A stretch of 64,000 nucleotides of DNA from an uncultured Lachnospiraceae bacterium. Its GTDB lineage: Bacteria > Bacillota > Clostridia > Lachnospirales > Lachnospiraceae. The notes below the pieces were generated by a model. The model did no database searches. It was not told where the DNA came from and saw nothing but the letters and a program-made list of their open reading frames with translations. Positions 1-8,899 of this stretch are shown here, in pieces; position 1 is the first letter of the stretch; each line of letters starts with the position of its first letter. A program made the position numbers and the translations under genes. The DNA lies in contig CAJTSD010000014.1 in NCBI GenBank assembly GCA_910578795.1, positions 4,555-68,554 of the forward strand, in the 5' to 3' direction.

Positions 1-125
1 AATTACGGTTAAGGCATGCCCATTCGGGCGGGTATAATGTCTATCGACATTTTACCATAATTGCTTCGCAATTACGGTTAAGGCATGCCCATTCGGGCGG
101 GTATAATGTCTATCGACATTTTACC
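1..125. repeat. Tandem structured repeat, period 69, two copies
   Basis: Two head-to-tail copies of a 56-base unit (1-56 and 70-125) are separated by ATAATTGCTTCGC. Each period can form three small stem-loops: AATTGC/GCAATT around TTC, GCCC/GGGC around ATTC, and AATGTC/GACATT around TATC. The first copy begins at base 1, so the array probably continues to the left of the window. The second copy supplies the last four sense codons and the stop of the adjoining minus-strand gene. It is not a CRISPR: there are no variable 30-base spacers. Its role is unknown. Confidence 0.85.
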
Positions 126-934
126 CTGACCGCCTCAATCCGCCCCTGCAGGAACCGTTTCAATTGCTCCGCGTAACGGTTCAGCGCATACGGATTGCCG
201 CACGCCAACAGATAAACCCACACCGCGCTGCCGTTTTGCGTCGGCGTCACAAACACCCGATACCGCGCTTTTTCACAAGCGCCGCACCGCATGGAAAGCA
301 GATAGCATTTGTCCTTGACATGCTCCGTTTCCTTTTTCAGCAAAAATGCACCGTTTGTTTCCTGCCCAAGCGTTTCGATAACCGCATCGCACGGCAAGTC
401 CGTAAGATATTTCATTCTCGTTCTATGTCCGCCGCACGCCCGCAGCTTCGTCCTGTGCCACAAGGCAAAAAGCAGCGCCCCGAAATACAGAACAACGATG
501 CAATATCCTGCCGTTTTGAAAGGAACCGCCTCCGCCATTGCAATCATCAGCAATTCCAAAACAAAAGCAACCGCTATCATAATCCCCACCGACGCATTCT
601 GCTCCTGCCAGTTCTCTTCCTCGGCAAACACCAAATCTGTTCCCGGTATGGTAACAACCCGTATGGATTTTTCCCGCTGATACCGTTTGAGAAATGAGCC
701 GCTTGACCGTATCAGCCGCTCCTTTTGCTCCCCGTTTTCCTCAAGTTCAATCCACAACTCATAAACCGTAGGACGCTGCAGGTAAATCGCTTCCCACCGC
801 TTGATTTTTGCCAACTGCACCCTGCCGTTTACTTCCTTCATATATTGTTTAAACCAATTTCGGTCAATCCAAAAAACCATCGCAAGCGCAGCCAGTCCCA
901 AGGCAATGAAATAAAAGACCGCGATGTACACCAT
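110..934 (-). CDS. Hypothetical membrane protein
   Basis: I do not recognise the family. The protein has about 274 residues, with one hydrophobic segment at the extreme N-terminus (about residues 3-22) and two more near residues 115-160. The part between them is soluble and contains a WIELEENG segment reminiscent of small DUF3592-like membrane proteins, a weak resemblance only. I chose ATG at 934 rather than GTG at 940 because GGAGG then sits 7 bases upstream. It follows the 962-1510 gene closely and is probably co-transcribed with it. The stop codon lies inside the tandem repeat at the left edge, so the natural C-terminus may have been changed by repeat insertion. Confidence 0.6.
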   Translation of the reverse strand: MVYIAVFYFIALGLAALAMVFWIDRNWFKQYMKEVNGRVQLAKIKRWEAIYLQRPTVYELWIELEENGEQKERLIRSSGSFLKRYQREKSIRVVTIPGTDLVFAEEENWQEQNASVGIMIAVAFVLELLMIAMAEAVPFKTAGYCIVVLYFGALLFALWHRTKLRACGGHRTRMKYLTDLPCDAVIETLGQETNGAFLLKKETEHVKDKCYLLSMRCGACEKARYRVFVTPTQNGSAVWVYLLACGNPYALNRYAEQLKRFLQGRIEAVRVKCR

Positions 935-961
935 ATACACGCCTCCTCTGCCGTTTTATCG

Positions 962-1510
962 TCAAAATATTTCCTCGTTTTTCAAATCCTCCATAAATTT
1001 TATCAGCACCTCATGCTCACTCTGATGCGGCTGCAGCGCTAAAATCGAGCAGACCAACAGCATTGCAAATACACCTATTCCCAACAATGCCATCGGTGTA
1101 AAACCGTCTGCAATCGAACCGAGGATTGCTATCAGCGCCCCCAGTCCCCCAAAAGCAATCCCAAAAACGGACATCATTTTTGAGCCAATATAAATATCAA
1201 TTGTACAGTCAACAACCGTATGACCGTCGCACTCATGAAGTATCCCGTAAACACAGGAAGGATTTATCCAAACAGGTACTTCCCTTATGATGCCAAACGG
1301 ACGTTTGAAAGGTTCCCACTGGTCAGGATACGTCACAACCCGAAAATGGTCCGCCCCGACCTCGCTCAAAAAAACCCTGCCCTCCAATTTCCTGCCCAAC
1401 GGACGTTTCATCCGCTCCCGAACATCAACTGGAACCGTCCGCTCTATCATCTTCGCGGCAAAAACCGACTTTGCAAAAGGATATGTTATCTGATAACGCT
1501 TCCCGCTCAT
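962..1510 (-). CDS. Hypothetical membrane protein
   Basis: This unrecognised protein has about 182 residues, a soluble N-terminal part and two adjacent membrane segments in its C-terminal third (around GIAFGGLGALIAIL and MALLGIGVFAMLLVC), then a short charged tail. The open frame extends upstream to a GTG at 1657, but ATG at 1510 is preceded by GGAGGGAAAA, much the best ribosome site, and the upstream residues look non-conserved. It lies between the interrupted gene at 1673-2287 and the 110-934 membrane protein, in one orientation. The set may be a small membrane operon downstream of the AgrC-like kinase. Confidence 0.55.
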   Translation of the reverse strand: MSGKRYQITYPFAKSVFAAKMIERTVPVDVRERMKRPLGRKLEGRVFLSEVGADHFRVVTYPDQWEPFKRPFGIIREVPVWINPSCVYGILHECDGHTVVDCTIDIYIGSKMMSVFGIAFGGLGALIAILGSIADGFTPMALLGIGVFAMLLVCSILALQPHQSEHEVLIKFMEDLKNEEIF

Positions 1511-1672
1511 TTTTCCCTCCAAATCTAACCTACATTCCGCCATTTTCATCTGCATTTCTAATAAATTCATATTCCGTAGACGCGGGCGCATTTTGGTGCA
1601 AATAAATACAGGTACTTTTTCCCGTCCGTAAATTACAAATTTTGATGCGGATATCACTGCTGTTTAATAATT

Positions 1673-2287
1673 TCACAAAATGCATTGCTGCGTTTTGCGC
1701 GCAGTGTCATATAAATAAATCCGTTTTGCCTTTGCACCGTCCTGAAAAGAAACGGCTTTTCTGCCATTATCCGAAATGCTGCACTGTCTGATACCCTTGA
1801 ACAGTTCCTTCCTTTCCCGCGTTTTCATGTGATAACACGTTTCCTGCCCCTTATAACAAATGCACATTTGATTTCCGTCGCCATACGGAAATGTTTGGTT
1901 CCAAACAATATGTTCCTTTTCCCCAATGCACAGCTGCTCCTCACTGCGCAAAAGTTCTGACCTACCGCTCTCCAAGAAAAAGCGTATGATGCCAAATTGC
2001 GAATCCGATTCCGCTTCCGACATCTGCGGCGGGAAAAAAGGACTTCTCACTCCCGTAATGGCTGTTTTCCCGCTGTCAATGATACAATTGTGAAAATAGC
2101 CCAAAACACGCCCCACTTCCTGTACCGTTTTCGTCCGAGCATCATATTAGTATATCGTCGTCTCCAAGTCCTTGACCGAATACGACTGAAAATATACATC
2201 TTCCGCAAGCGATGGGGTTCCCGCCAATAAGACAAATGCAATGATCAAGCCAATCTGAATCGGAGCCCTGCGCTTCTTTTTCCTCAT
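1673..2287 (-). pseudogene. Secreted or membrane-anchored protein interrupted by in-frame TAA
   Basis: From ATG at 2287 the frame encodes a basic N-terminus and a hydrophobic signal or anchor (IGLIIAFVLLAGTPSLAEDV), continues to LETTIY, meets TAA at 2147-2149 and then continues in the same frame as YDARTKTVQEVGR to the stop at 1673. Sequence on both sides of the stop looks like one protein, with a repeated pattern of short strands (IYLYDTARKTQQCIL near the end) of the kind seen in beta-propeller proteins. Re-initiation at GTG 2116 would give a 147-residue product without a signal. It follows the kinase gene directly. The family is unknown; the pseudogene call rests on the single stop. Confidence 0.6.
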
Positions 2288-2295
2288 ATGAATTT

Positions 2296-3660
2296 CTACT
2301 CAATATCTTCCTCGGAAACTGCCGCCATCATCAACATCACACTCAAGCAAAACACCCCGTCCTTCACGTCAATCGCAAGTTCCCCCTCATACTTGCGCGC
2401 CACCCTGCGGATATTGGACAATCCATACCCATGACCGTCCCCCGGCTTTGACGTAATCGGCAGCCCGCTCTGCGCGTCCCATTCCAAAGTCCCGCAAAAG
2501 CTGTTGCAGACCTCTATCATATACGCATTCTTCCTGTGATAAGACCGAATAGAAATAAACGGCGCCTCACACTCCGCCGCATATTCTATCGCATTGTGCA
2601 GCGCATTGTGCAAAATCACACTCACATCAAACGCATTGATAGACGCCCCGTTCGGATAATAAAACGCAGTTTCAAAACGTATGTTCTTTTGTTCCGCCTC
2701 TTTTTTCCGCTCCTGTAAAATAACGTCCGTCACAGGATTGCCGCTTTGGATCTCTCCCGTAACTTCCAAAAGCGCAGCCTTTAAGTCCGTTCCGTACGCG
2801 ACTGCCTCCTTCGTCTTATTTTCCTCATAAAGCCGTTCCAGGGTGACAATATGGTTCGTCATATCATGCCTCGCGCTGCGGATATTCTGATAAAGACTCT
2901 CCACATGCCCAATATGCCGCCGGATATTGTCCACCTGCATGGCAAGAAACTCCGCCTGCCGGTTTTCCTCCTCTTTTGCCCGAATATCCTGATACAACAC
3001 AATGACCACGACAATCGCAATGACGCTCGCCGCGTAAAACAACACCATCAGAAAATCATAACCGGCCTTATTTTCGCCGCCCTCCACAATGTAAAACATG
3101 CGGTGATGCTGTATAATCTGATACGCCATCACGCCCATAAGCGAAGGGAGCGACAGCATAATCAGCTCCCTGCCCCGCATGTCCGTCCGTTTGTTTTTGT
3201 ACGCCCTTAGCACCTGCCAAATCGCAACCGCCGTAAACAAAAACTCCAGCAAAAGATAAACCGCACTTACCCCGATATAAAGCGCAACCCACATATCCAA
3301 ATGGCTTCTCATATAACTTGTGCGCTCGGCAAATGCATACAGGTTATCGTAAATGATTTCCGCCATTGCCGAAGAAAGCCAGTTCAAGGAAAAAAAGACC
3401 ATGACAAGAAACGCTTTCTGTTTATAGTTTCTTTTATCTGTCAAACAAAGAACCAAAAACATCAGCAGACTGCCCAAGCCATATGCCGTATAAGCGTCCC
3501 CGACAAACGGCATGATAGGAAGCAATATCATAATTAAAGCGTATGCCACACCAACCAGGCGCACACACCCCCGCTTTTGCAGCATCCCGGGAGAACACAG
3601 AAACGGCTTTACCAAACGGTAAAAACAATACGCCCTAACTGACGCCTCCGCAATAGGCAA
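2296..3660 (-). CDS. AgrC-like sensor histidine kinase (GHKL ATPase), N-terminus doubtful
   Basis: The first half holds about six or seven membrane helices. It is followed by a coiled linker and a SpoOB/AgrC-type dimerisation region with the phospho-acceptor motif RHDMTNH near residue 265. A GHKL ATPase domain follows, with the N box ILHNALHNAIEYA and the G box GDGHGYGLSNIRRV. Such kinases normally sense peptides and pair with a LytTR regulator; no regulator, AgrB or AgrD is visible nearby. The listed start is TTG 3660. Upstream in the same frame there is an ATG at 3687 with a good ribosome site (GGAAAGGAACGG), but a TAA at 3667-3669 separates it from the rest, so the gene may be inactivated or start at TTG. 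Confidence 0.8.
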   Translation of the reverse strand: MPIAEASVRAYCFYRLVKPFLCSPGMLQKRGCVRLVGVAYALIMILLPIMPFVGDAYTAYGLGSLLMFLVLCLTDKRNYKQKAFLVMVFFSLNWLSSAMAEIIYDNLYAFAERTSYMRSHLDMWVALYIGVSAVYLLLEFLFTAVAIWQVLRAYKNKRTDMRGRELIMLSLPSLMGVMAYQIIQHHRMFYIVEGGENKAGYDFLMVLFYAASVIAIVVVIVLYQDIRAKEEENRQAEFLAMQVDNIRRHIGHVESLYQNIRSARHDMTNHIVTLERLYEENKTKEAVAYGTDLKAALLEVTGEIQSGNPVTDVILQERKKEAEQKNIRFETAFYYPNGASINAFDVSVILHNALHNAIEYAAECEAPFISIRSYHRKNAYMIEVCNSFCGTLEWDAQSGLPITSKPGDGHGYGLSNIRRVARKYEGELAIDVKDGVFCLSVMLMMAAVSEEDIE

Positions 3661-3789
3661 AATCCTTTAAATTACTGTATATGTCATTTACCGTTCCTTT
3701 CCTGTTCCATGGTTCCCAAAACCGTTCCCATACGCTGTCTTTCGTATCCAAAATACTTTCGCAGCACAGATCGAACACACATTCTTCTA

Positions 3790-5130
3790 TTATGGCGTGT
3801 TAAAGCTTGCAAAATACTCCTTAATAATATCCTCCATACCGCTTGGATATTTCCCCGCCGAAATGCCCTCATAAGCGTTCTGCTCATAGCTGCCGATAAC
3901 CGCCTCGTGGGAAATATGCTCGCCCTCCCAGCTCAGCCCGTTCTGTGCGCGGAAAAAGTCGGAATCGTCGTGATTTCCGGCATTTCCCGTCAGATTTTCA
4001 CTGTCCGCAATGGCATTTGGAACGCTGACATAATCATGTGCATTGTCACTGCTGCCCGTGCCTCTGCCGTTCCCCCCGTTTCCGTCACCGTTGCCGTTTC
4101 CTTGACCGCCCTGACCATCGCCGTCCTGACTGTTCCCCTGACCGCTTTGACCATTCTGTCCCTGTTCGCCCTGACCGTTTCCGTTCTGTCCGTTCTGTCC
4201 ATTATTCCCGTTTCCGTTTTGTCCGTTCTGACCATTCTGACCGTTTTCGCCTTGACCGTTCTGACCGTTTCCCTGTCCATTATTCCCCTGCGCAAGCTGC
4301 TGACCGCTCATTTTCTGCAGCTGCTGCGCCATCTCCTGCATTGCCTCCAGGGACGCTACCGATACCGACGCGCCGTTCTGCAAGCTCTGGGCAAGGGAGG
4401 ACATTTGATCCGCCATATTCTGATACTTATAATCCAGCTTTTGTGACGCCGCCGCAAGCATCTGCGACGAAACCGCCTGCTGATACTCGGATAGCGACGA
4501 CTCAAGGCTCTCAATCATTTCCTGTAATTGCGTCTGCTGCTCCGGCGTCAGCGCCTCCTCCTGCGCAAGCTCCTCCAAAGTTTCCACAAGCTCCTCCAAC
4601 TCCTTCGTCTTCTCTTTCGCATCTTCCTTCACATGATGCAGTTCTGCCGCGCGCTCCTTCGTTACGGACGGCACAAACGCAAGCCCCGTCACAAGCGCCA
4701 GCATTCCCAAAAGCAAAAGGATTTTCCGAAAAGGCGGCATCAGCGGAATGCGTATCCTGTCCTGATGCGCACGCAGCTTTTCTATCGCGTCCTCCCGCTG
4801 CAATACAATCAAATCGCCCTCCTGCGCCAAATTCTCATAAGCGGTCACAATCCGCTCCGCAAAGCCAAAACGGTCCATCGCAAGCGCCGCCTGCTCCATA
4901 TTTATCCGTTTCACAAATGCGCCTGCAACCGCTGCCAATACCGCAAGAAGCAATGCCCCAACGATATATAGATTTACATAATACATCGGTATGATAAATG
5001 CCGCTGCCTGCAGAAAAATCCCCGCGCCAGCACCGACGCACAGCGCGAACAGCAGAATTTTGAGAAAGCCTGCTATATTCAGCCTGCGGCGGTATGTTTT
5101 AATGATTTTCAAAAATACGTTTTTCTCCAT
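3790..5130 (-). CDS. Coiled-coil membrane protein with Gly/Asn/Gln-rich tract
   Basis: The N-terminal part has two membrane segments (about residues 20-60), then a third near residue 150 (ILLLLGMLALVTGLAFVP). After this comes a long Glu/Lys/Gln coiled coil (about 165-270) and a roughly 90-residue low-complexity tract built of NGQ, GQG and NGN units. The C-terminus is a conserved-looking tail with IGSYEQNAYEGIS. It resembles DUF4175-type envelope proteins found beside MoxR/DUF58 or ABC clusters, a family guess only. ATG 5130 was chosen; an upstream ATG at 5175 adds 15 poorly conserved residues. The gene probably once followed the ABC permease at 7068-7967, with the chemoreceptor lying between. 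Confidence 0.65.
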   Translation of the reverse strand: MEKNVFLKIIKTYRRRLNIAGFLKILLFALCVGAGAGIFLQAAAFIIPMYYVNLYIVGALLLAVLAAVAGAFVKRINMEQAALAMDRFGFAERIVTAYENLAQEGDLIVLQREDAIEKLRAHQDRIRIPLMPPFRKILLLLGMLALVTGLAFVPSVTKERAAELHHVKEDAKEKTKELEELVETLEELAQEEALTPEQQTQLQEMIESLESSLSEYQQAVSSQMLAAASQKLDYKYQNMADQMSSLAQSLQNGASVSVASLEAMQEMAQQLQKMSGQQLAQGNNGQGNGQNGQGENGQNGQNGQNGNGNNGQNGQNGNGQGEQGQNGQSGQGNSQDGDGQGGQGNGNGDGNGGNGRGTGSSDNAHDYVSVPNAIADSENLTGNAGNHDDSDFFRAQNGLSWEGEHISHEAVIGSYEQNAYEGISAGKYPSGMEDIIKEYFASFNTP

Positions 5131-5248
5131 CTTATTTTCTCTTTCTACATTCCTCTGCAATTTTACAACTAACACGCTCTACTGTCTTTTATCATACTGT
5201 AAGTCTTCCCACTTTTCAATAACTTCTTCACTTGACGCAAAAACCGCT

Positions 5249-5381
5249 GTTACTGTTCACTCCGTTCCAGTAACAGGTAAAAATCCATGCAAAATTTGCT
5301 TCGCAAATGGATTTTTACTTGACTGCGATACGTTTTCTCACGGACTTAGCAGTAACTGCTAAGTCCTGTCTAAACAGTAAC
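5249..5381. mobile_element. MITE-like element with target duplication
   Basis: This 133-base non-coding element has terminal inverted repeats GTTACTGTT (5249-5257) and AACAGTAAC (5373-5381). The octamer AAACCGCT flanks it directly at 5241-5248 and 5382-5389, as expected for a target-site duplication. Internal dyads are GTAAAAATCCAT/ATGGATTTTTAC and GGACTTAGCAGT/ACTGCTAAGTCC. A related, left-truncated copy lies at 58421-58511. No transposase is present, so it would have to be mobilised in trans. Confidence 0.75.
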
Positions 5382-5410
5382 AAACCGCTGTCCTACTCAA
5401 ACAGCGGTTT
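5382..5410 (-). terminator. Terminator stem of the chemoreceptor gene, split by insertion
   Basis: AAACCGCTGT and ACAGCGGTTT form a stem around CCTACTCA-derived loop bases, 15 bases past the chemoreceptor stop. The T-run that should follow on the minus strand is now on the far side of the MITE-like element (GGTTTTTGCG at about 5236-5245). The insertion therefore separated stem and T-run. Confidence 0.65.
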
Positions 5411-5424
5411 AAAAAAATATCAAA

Positions 5425-6968
5425 TTACAACTGGAACTTACTTGCCTGTTCATTCAGCAAATGTCTCAGTTTCACCAATCCATGCGTATCTTCCGCACAC
5501 CCAAGTGTCGCACTGGCGCTCGTTTCTTCTGTAGATGCCGCATTCTGCCCAACCACGCTTGCCAAACTATTGACAGAATCCGTAACAATCTGCTTTAACG
5601 AGTTCAAAACCTCCGTCTGACCTCCAATTTCTCCAGTCACTTCTTCCACCAAAGAAACTTCATTGTTTAAATGATGAAACACGGTTCTTGTTTCTTCCAA
5701 ACTGGTCTGCTGCTTTTGCACATTGAGCATGACCTCATCCATTTTGTTGACAGAACTTTCCACATTATAGATAAGCTCCTTCACAATTTCCTCAATCTCC
5801 TTCGCATTGCTTGAAGACTCCTCGGAAAGATTACGGATTTCTTCCGCCACAACGGCAAATCCCTTTCCGGATTCCCCTGCCCTCGCCGCCCAGCTCTACA
5901 ATCTTATCATTCACTGTTTCCGTTTCATTCGCCTGATTGGTTGCGCCCTGCGCCAAATCATCAATCGCCTGATTGGCGTCTTTGATACTCTTTGAAATAT
6001 ATTCAAATTTCTCGCTAAACCGTTCACTGATCTGCATCAGACTCTCTCCGGTATGTACGACACTTCCAAGCATGTTTGCCAAAGACTGACGGACATTTTC
6101 CAAAGAACGCGCCATCGACCCGATTTCATCGACACGCTTCATCAGTACCGGACTGACCGTAAATCTTAAATCACCCATTGACGCCTGATGAAGATTGCTC
6201 TCCACCATTTTAATGCCTTTCGTAAGCCGGACACCGCTCACTGCGGAAATTCCCAATGCGGCAAACAACATTACAACCGCCGCAACGCCATAAATCAAAA
6301 GCATTCCTGAAAACTGCTTCTCAATAGACGCTTTCATTCCTTCTATCTTTGCATTCATTTCATCTACATAATTTCCGGTGGCAACTGCCCAGCCCCACGG
6401 CTCAAACATCTCGGAATATGCAATCTTAGGTGCAGCCGTCACACCATCCGACTTCGTGAAATAAAATTCATTGTATCCGCCTCCCGCCTGCGCGGACGTC
6501 ACCACATTCTGCGTCACCGTCACACCGTTTTGGTCGGTCATATCATATCGGTTGTTACCCTCCTGCTCTGTCAAAATAGGGTGCATAACCAACACATAAT
6601 CCTTACCGTCTATCCAAATATAACCCGATGCATCGTCCCTGTAGCGCATGGCACGAACTGCGTTTTTTGCCATCTCCATAGCCTCCGCTTCCGTCAGTTC
6701 GCCGCTTTGGCTGCGGTCATAACAGCTCTGTATTACCGCTATCGCCTCCCTGAACCTGGGATTTAATCTCCATCAGATCGCCGTCCATCATGGAGGTCTC
6801 ATACAGTTCTACAGACTCCTCCATTGATTGGCGCAAATCATAAATTCCCAAACACGCCAATCCAATTGTGGGAATAGAAACCATAATACAAATAATTAAA
6901 ATCAGCATTACCGTCAAACTCCGAAAACCTCTTGTCTTATGTTCCTCATTCGCTGTTTTTTCGTTCAT
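5425..6968 (-). pseudogene. Methyl-accepting chemotaxis protein, twice frameshifted
   Basis: ATG 6968 has GGAGGGTGGG upstream. The parts in order are a membrane helix, a single-Cache ligand domain (DDASGYIWIDGKDYVLVMHP and EPWGWAVATGNYVDEMN), a second membrane helix, HAMP, and the signalling coiled coil ending NEQASKFQL. There are two lesions. At 6748-6750 an extra G in GGG breaks the frame between IKSQVQ and EAIAVIQSCYDRSQSGEL. Near 5878-5895 the frame jumps from NDKIVELG straight to ARAGESGKGFAVVAEEIR, so the conserved receptor tip (the QTNLLALNAAIEA-type segment) is deleted and the frame lost. Both halves still align to the family, so decay is recent. The intact chemoreceptor is at 44657-46738. 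Confidence 0.85.
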
Positions 6969-7067
6969 GTAACCCACCCTCCATTTCATTTTAATTGGTA
7001 TTTCCATTATACGATTTTCTACACTAAAGTCAATGAAATGGCAAGAGACGGTAACATTCAATAAAGT

Positions 7068-7967
7068 TTACTTTTTTGCCTTCTTTCCTGTCGTCCCATG
7101 CATCGGATTAATCTTCCATGCCGCCGCCAGCATAAACAGCAAGGACAGCGCCAAAATACATGCCGCCGATAAAAACATCCACGTCTTTCCCTGCGACAAA
7201 TAATATGTGAAAAAACCGACCTCCTTTTGGGAAAAATTCGATCCCGCCGTACCAAACAGCGATTCTCCCGTCATAATCTGCATGAAAAATTCCTCAAAAA
7301 ACACAAACGGATTAAACAGCAAGAACAGCATTGACTCTCCCGCGCGCTCCGCCTTGCTCCAAAGCATCTTTAAAATCAGCGGGACAAAGGTCAGAAAATA
7401 AATCACAAAATAAAACGCAAATGACAAAATCACTGCCGTTATGGACTTGCGGCAAAGCGAGGAACAAAGAATCCCGATGCTTCCCGATAACACCGACAGC
7501 AAAATAATCGTCAGTACAAAGTAAAACAGGCTGCTCCAGCTAAGACCTCCCGCGACAAACGAAAGCGCCATAATCGGCATTCCCGCCACCACAAAAAACA
7601 AAATCCGAATCACCGCGGAAATCACTTTACCTATGACAATCGAAAACGGCGACATGCAGGTCGTCAGCATAATATCAAAAGTCTGTCGCTCCCGCTCCCC
7701 CGAAATCGACGACGCCGTAATAATCGGCACAATCAGCGCCACAATGCACACCTGCGCAACCGCAAGCACCGGAAACAGATAGATTAAGTAACTGTAAATA
7801 TTGTTGTCACTGTAAATGCTGTCGCTCTGTGCCTGTATCACCGCCATCGCAAGCAAAAATGCCATCACAAGCACCGCCTCGTAGGCAAACAGTCCCCAGC
7901 TGAATTTCATACTGCGTGCCGTCACCTGCAAATCCTTCTTCACAATAGGATTTAAGTGTATTCTCAT
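7068..7967 (-). CDS. ABC-2 type transporter permease
   Basis: The protein has 299 residues and about six membrane helices: one near the N-terminus after the KKDLQVTARS cytoplasmic start, then pairs through the protein, and a last helix before a short basic tail. The ISGERERQTFDIMLTT segment after helix 2 is typical of ABC-2 permeases of the GldF/YhaP type (family knowledge). It starts 5 bases after the ATPase gene and is surely its partner. The substrate cannot be read from the sequence; the GldG-like protein upstream suggests an exporter or envelope-acting complex rather than an importer. Confidence 0.85.
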   Translation of the reverse strand: MRIHLNPIVKKDLQVTARSMKFSWGLFAYEAVLVMAFLLAMAVIQAQSDSIYSDNNIYSYLIYLFPVLAVAQVCIVALIVPIITASSISGERERQTFDIMLTTCMSPFSIVIGKVISAVIRILFFVVAGMPIMALSFVAGGLSWSSLFYFVLTIILLSVLSGSIGILCSSLCRKSITAVILSFAFYFVIYFLTFVPLILKMLWSKAERAGESMLFLLFNPFVFFEEFFMQIMTGESLFGTAGSNFSQKEVGFFTYYLSQGKTWMFLSAACILALSLLFMLAAAWKINPMHGTTGKKAKK

Positions 7968-7971
7968 AATC

Positions 7972-8898
7972 TCAATCCTCCGTTTTTCCTGTCAATTGCA
8001 TAAACAGCGATTCCAAACTGCCTTCTTCCCTGTAAAAGCCCGTCAGAACCACCTGATTCTGAATCAGCCTTCCAATCAGTGCACTGATTTCTTCATCCGT
8101 GCCATTGTTTGAAACAATGATTTCATTCTCACGCACCGATTCCACACGCACATTTGCCTGTTCCTTTAACAGACGCACAGCCGTTTCCATGTCGGAAACA
8201 ATCTGAATATGGATGCGTTTACCGCCCCCAAGCTGCTGCATAATATCCTCAATCCGCCCCGCAGTAATCAGCTGTCCGCCGTTCATAATGCCGATACTGG
8301 TACACATCTCGGAAAGCTCCGAAAGAATATGGGAGCTGATTACAATTGTCTTTCCCATGGAATGTAGATTTTTTAACAATTCCTTCATTTCCACCCGCGC
8401 CCTTGGGTCCAAGCCAGAGCTTGGCTCGTCCAAAATCAGCAGCTTCGGATTATGCAGCAATGCCCTTGCCACACAAAGGCGCTGTTTCATGCCGCGGGAA
8501 AGCGTATCCACATAAAATTCCTTCTTGTCGGTAAGATTGACAAGCTCCAGCAAATCATCCGAAAGCTTTGCAATATCCCGCGAATACATACCATACATGG
8601 AACCATATAAATCCATATATTCCCGCACCTTGAGATTATCGTACACCCCGAAAAAGTCAGGCACATACCCAATCAGGCGTTTCATCTCCTTACTTCCCAC
8701 AGCCGCCGCAGTCGTTCCAATCCGTACCGAGCCTCCGCTAGCCCGAAGCAAACCGCAGACAATGCGGATTGTCGTCGTCTTTCCCGCACCGTTCGGACCC
8801 ACAAACCCGAACAAATCCCCCTCCGGAATATGCAGCGTCAAGTGATTGACCGCTGTAAACGAACCGTAATTCTTTGTTAAATTATTAATATATAACAT
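7972..8898 (-). CDS. ABC transporter ATP-binding protein
   Basis: This 308-residue cytoplasmic ATPase of the CcmA/GldA type has Walker A GPNGAGKTT near residue 35, the signature LSRGMKQRL near 134, Walker B LLILDEPSSGLDPR near 152 and the switch H in ISSHILSE. The last 90 residues form the accessory domain usual in drug or polysaccharide exporter ATPases. It starts one base past the stop of the 8900-10918 gene and ends 5 bases before the permease, so the three are translationally linked. Confidence 0.92.
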   Translation of the reverse strand: MLYINNLTKNYGSFTAVNHLTLHIPEGDLFGFVGPNGAGKTTTIRIVCGLLRASGGSVRIGTTAAAVGSKEMKRLIGYVPDFFGVYDNLKVREYMDLYGSMYGMYSRDIAKLSDDLLELVNLTDKKEFYVDTLSRGMKQRLCVARALLHNPKLLILDEPSSGLDPRARVEMKELLKNLHSMGKTIVISSHILSELSEMCTSIGIMNGGQLITAGRIEDIMQQLGGGKRIHIQIVSDMETAVRLLKEQANVRVESVRENEIIVSNNGTDEEISALIGRLIQNQVVLTGFYREEGSLESLFMQLTGKTED

Positions 8899-8899
8899 A

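Noticed and set aside
1..125. CRISPR array at the left edge
   Set aside because: Only one 13-base spacer, and the repeat unit is 56 bases with three hairpins; no cas genes in the window.
2147..3669. Recoding of TAA as a sense codon
   Set aside because: Many intact genes in the window end with TAA (for example plsC and the radical SAM gene), so point mutation is far more likely.
2296..3790. Complete Agr quorum-sensing locus
   Set aside because: No AgrB, peptide precursor or LytTR regulator could be found around the AgrC-like kinase.
4038..4994. Long plus-strand open frame (318 codons) opposite the coiled-coil protein gene
   Set aside because: Pro/Arg/Ser-rich composition that mirrors the Gly/Asn/Gln tract of the real gene; no ribosome site or family resemblance.
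5249..5381. Small RNA gene instead of a mobile element
   Set aside because: Terminal inverted repeats plus a flanking direct repeat and a second copy elsewhere fit an insertion better; no promoter was seen.
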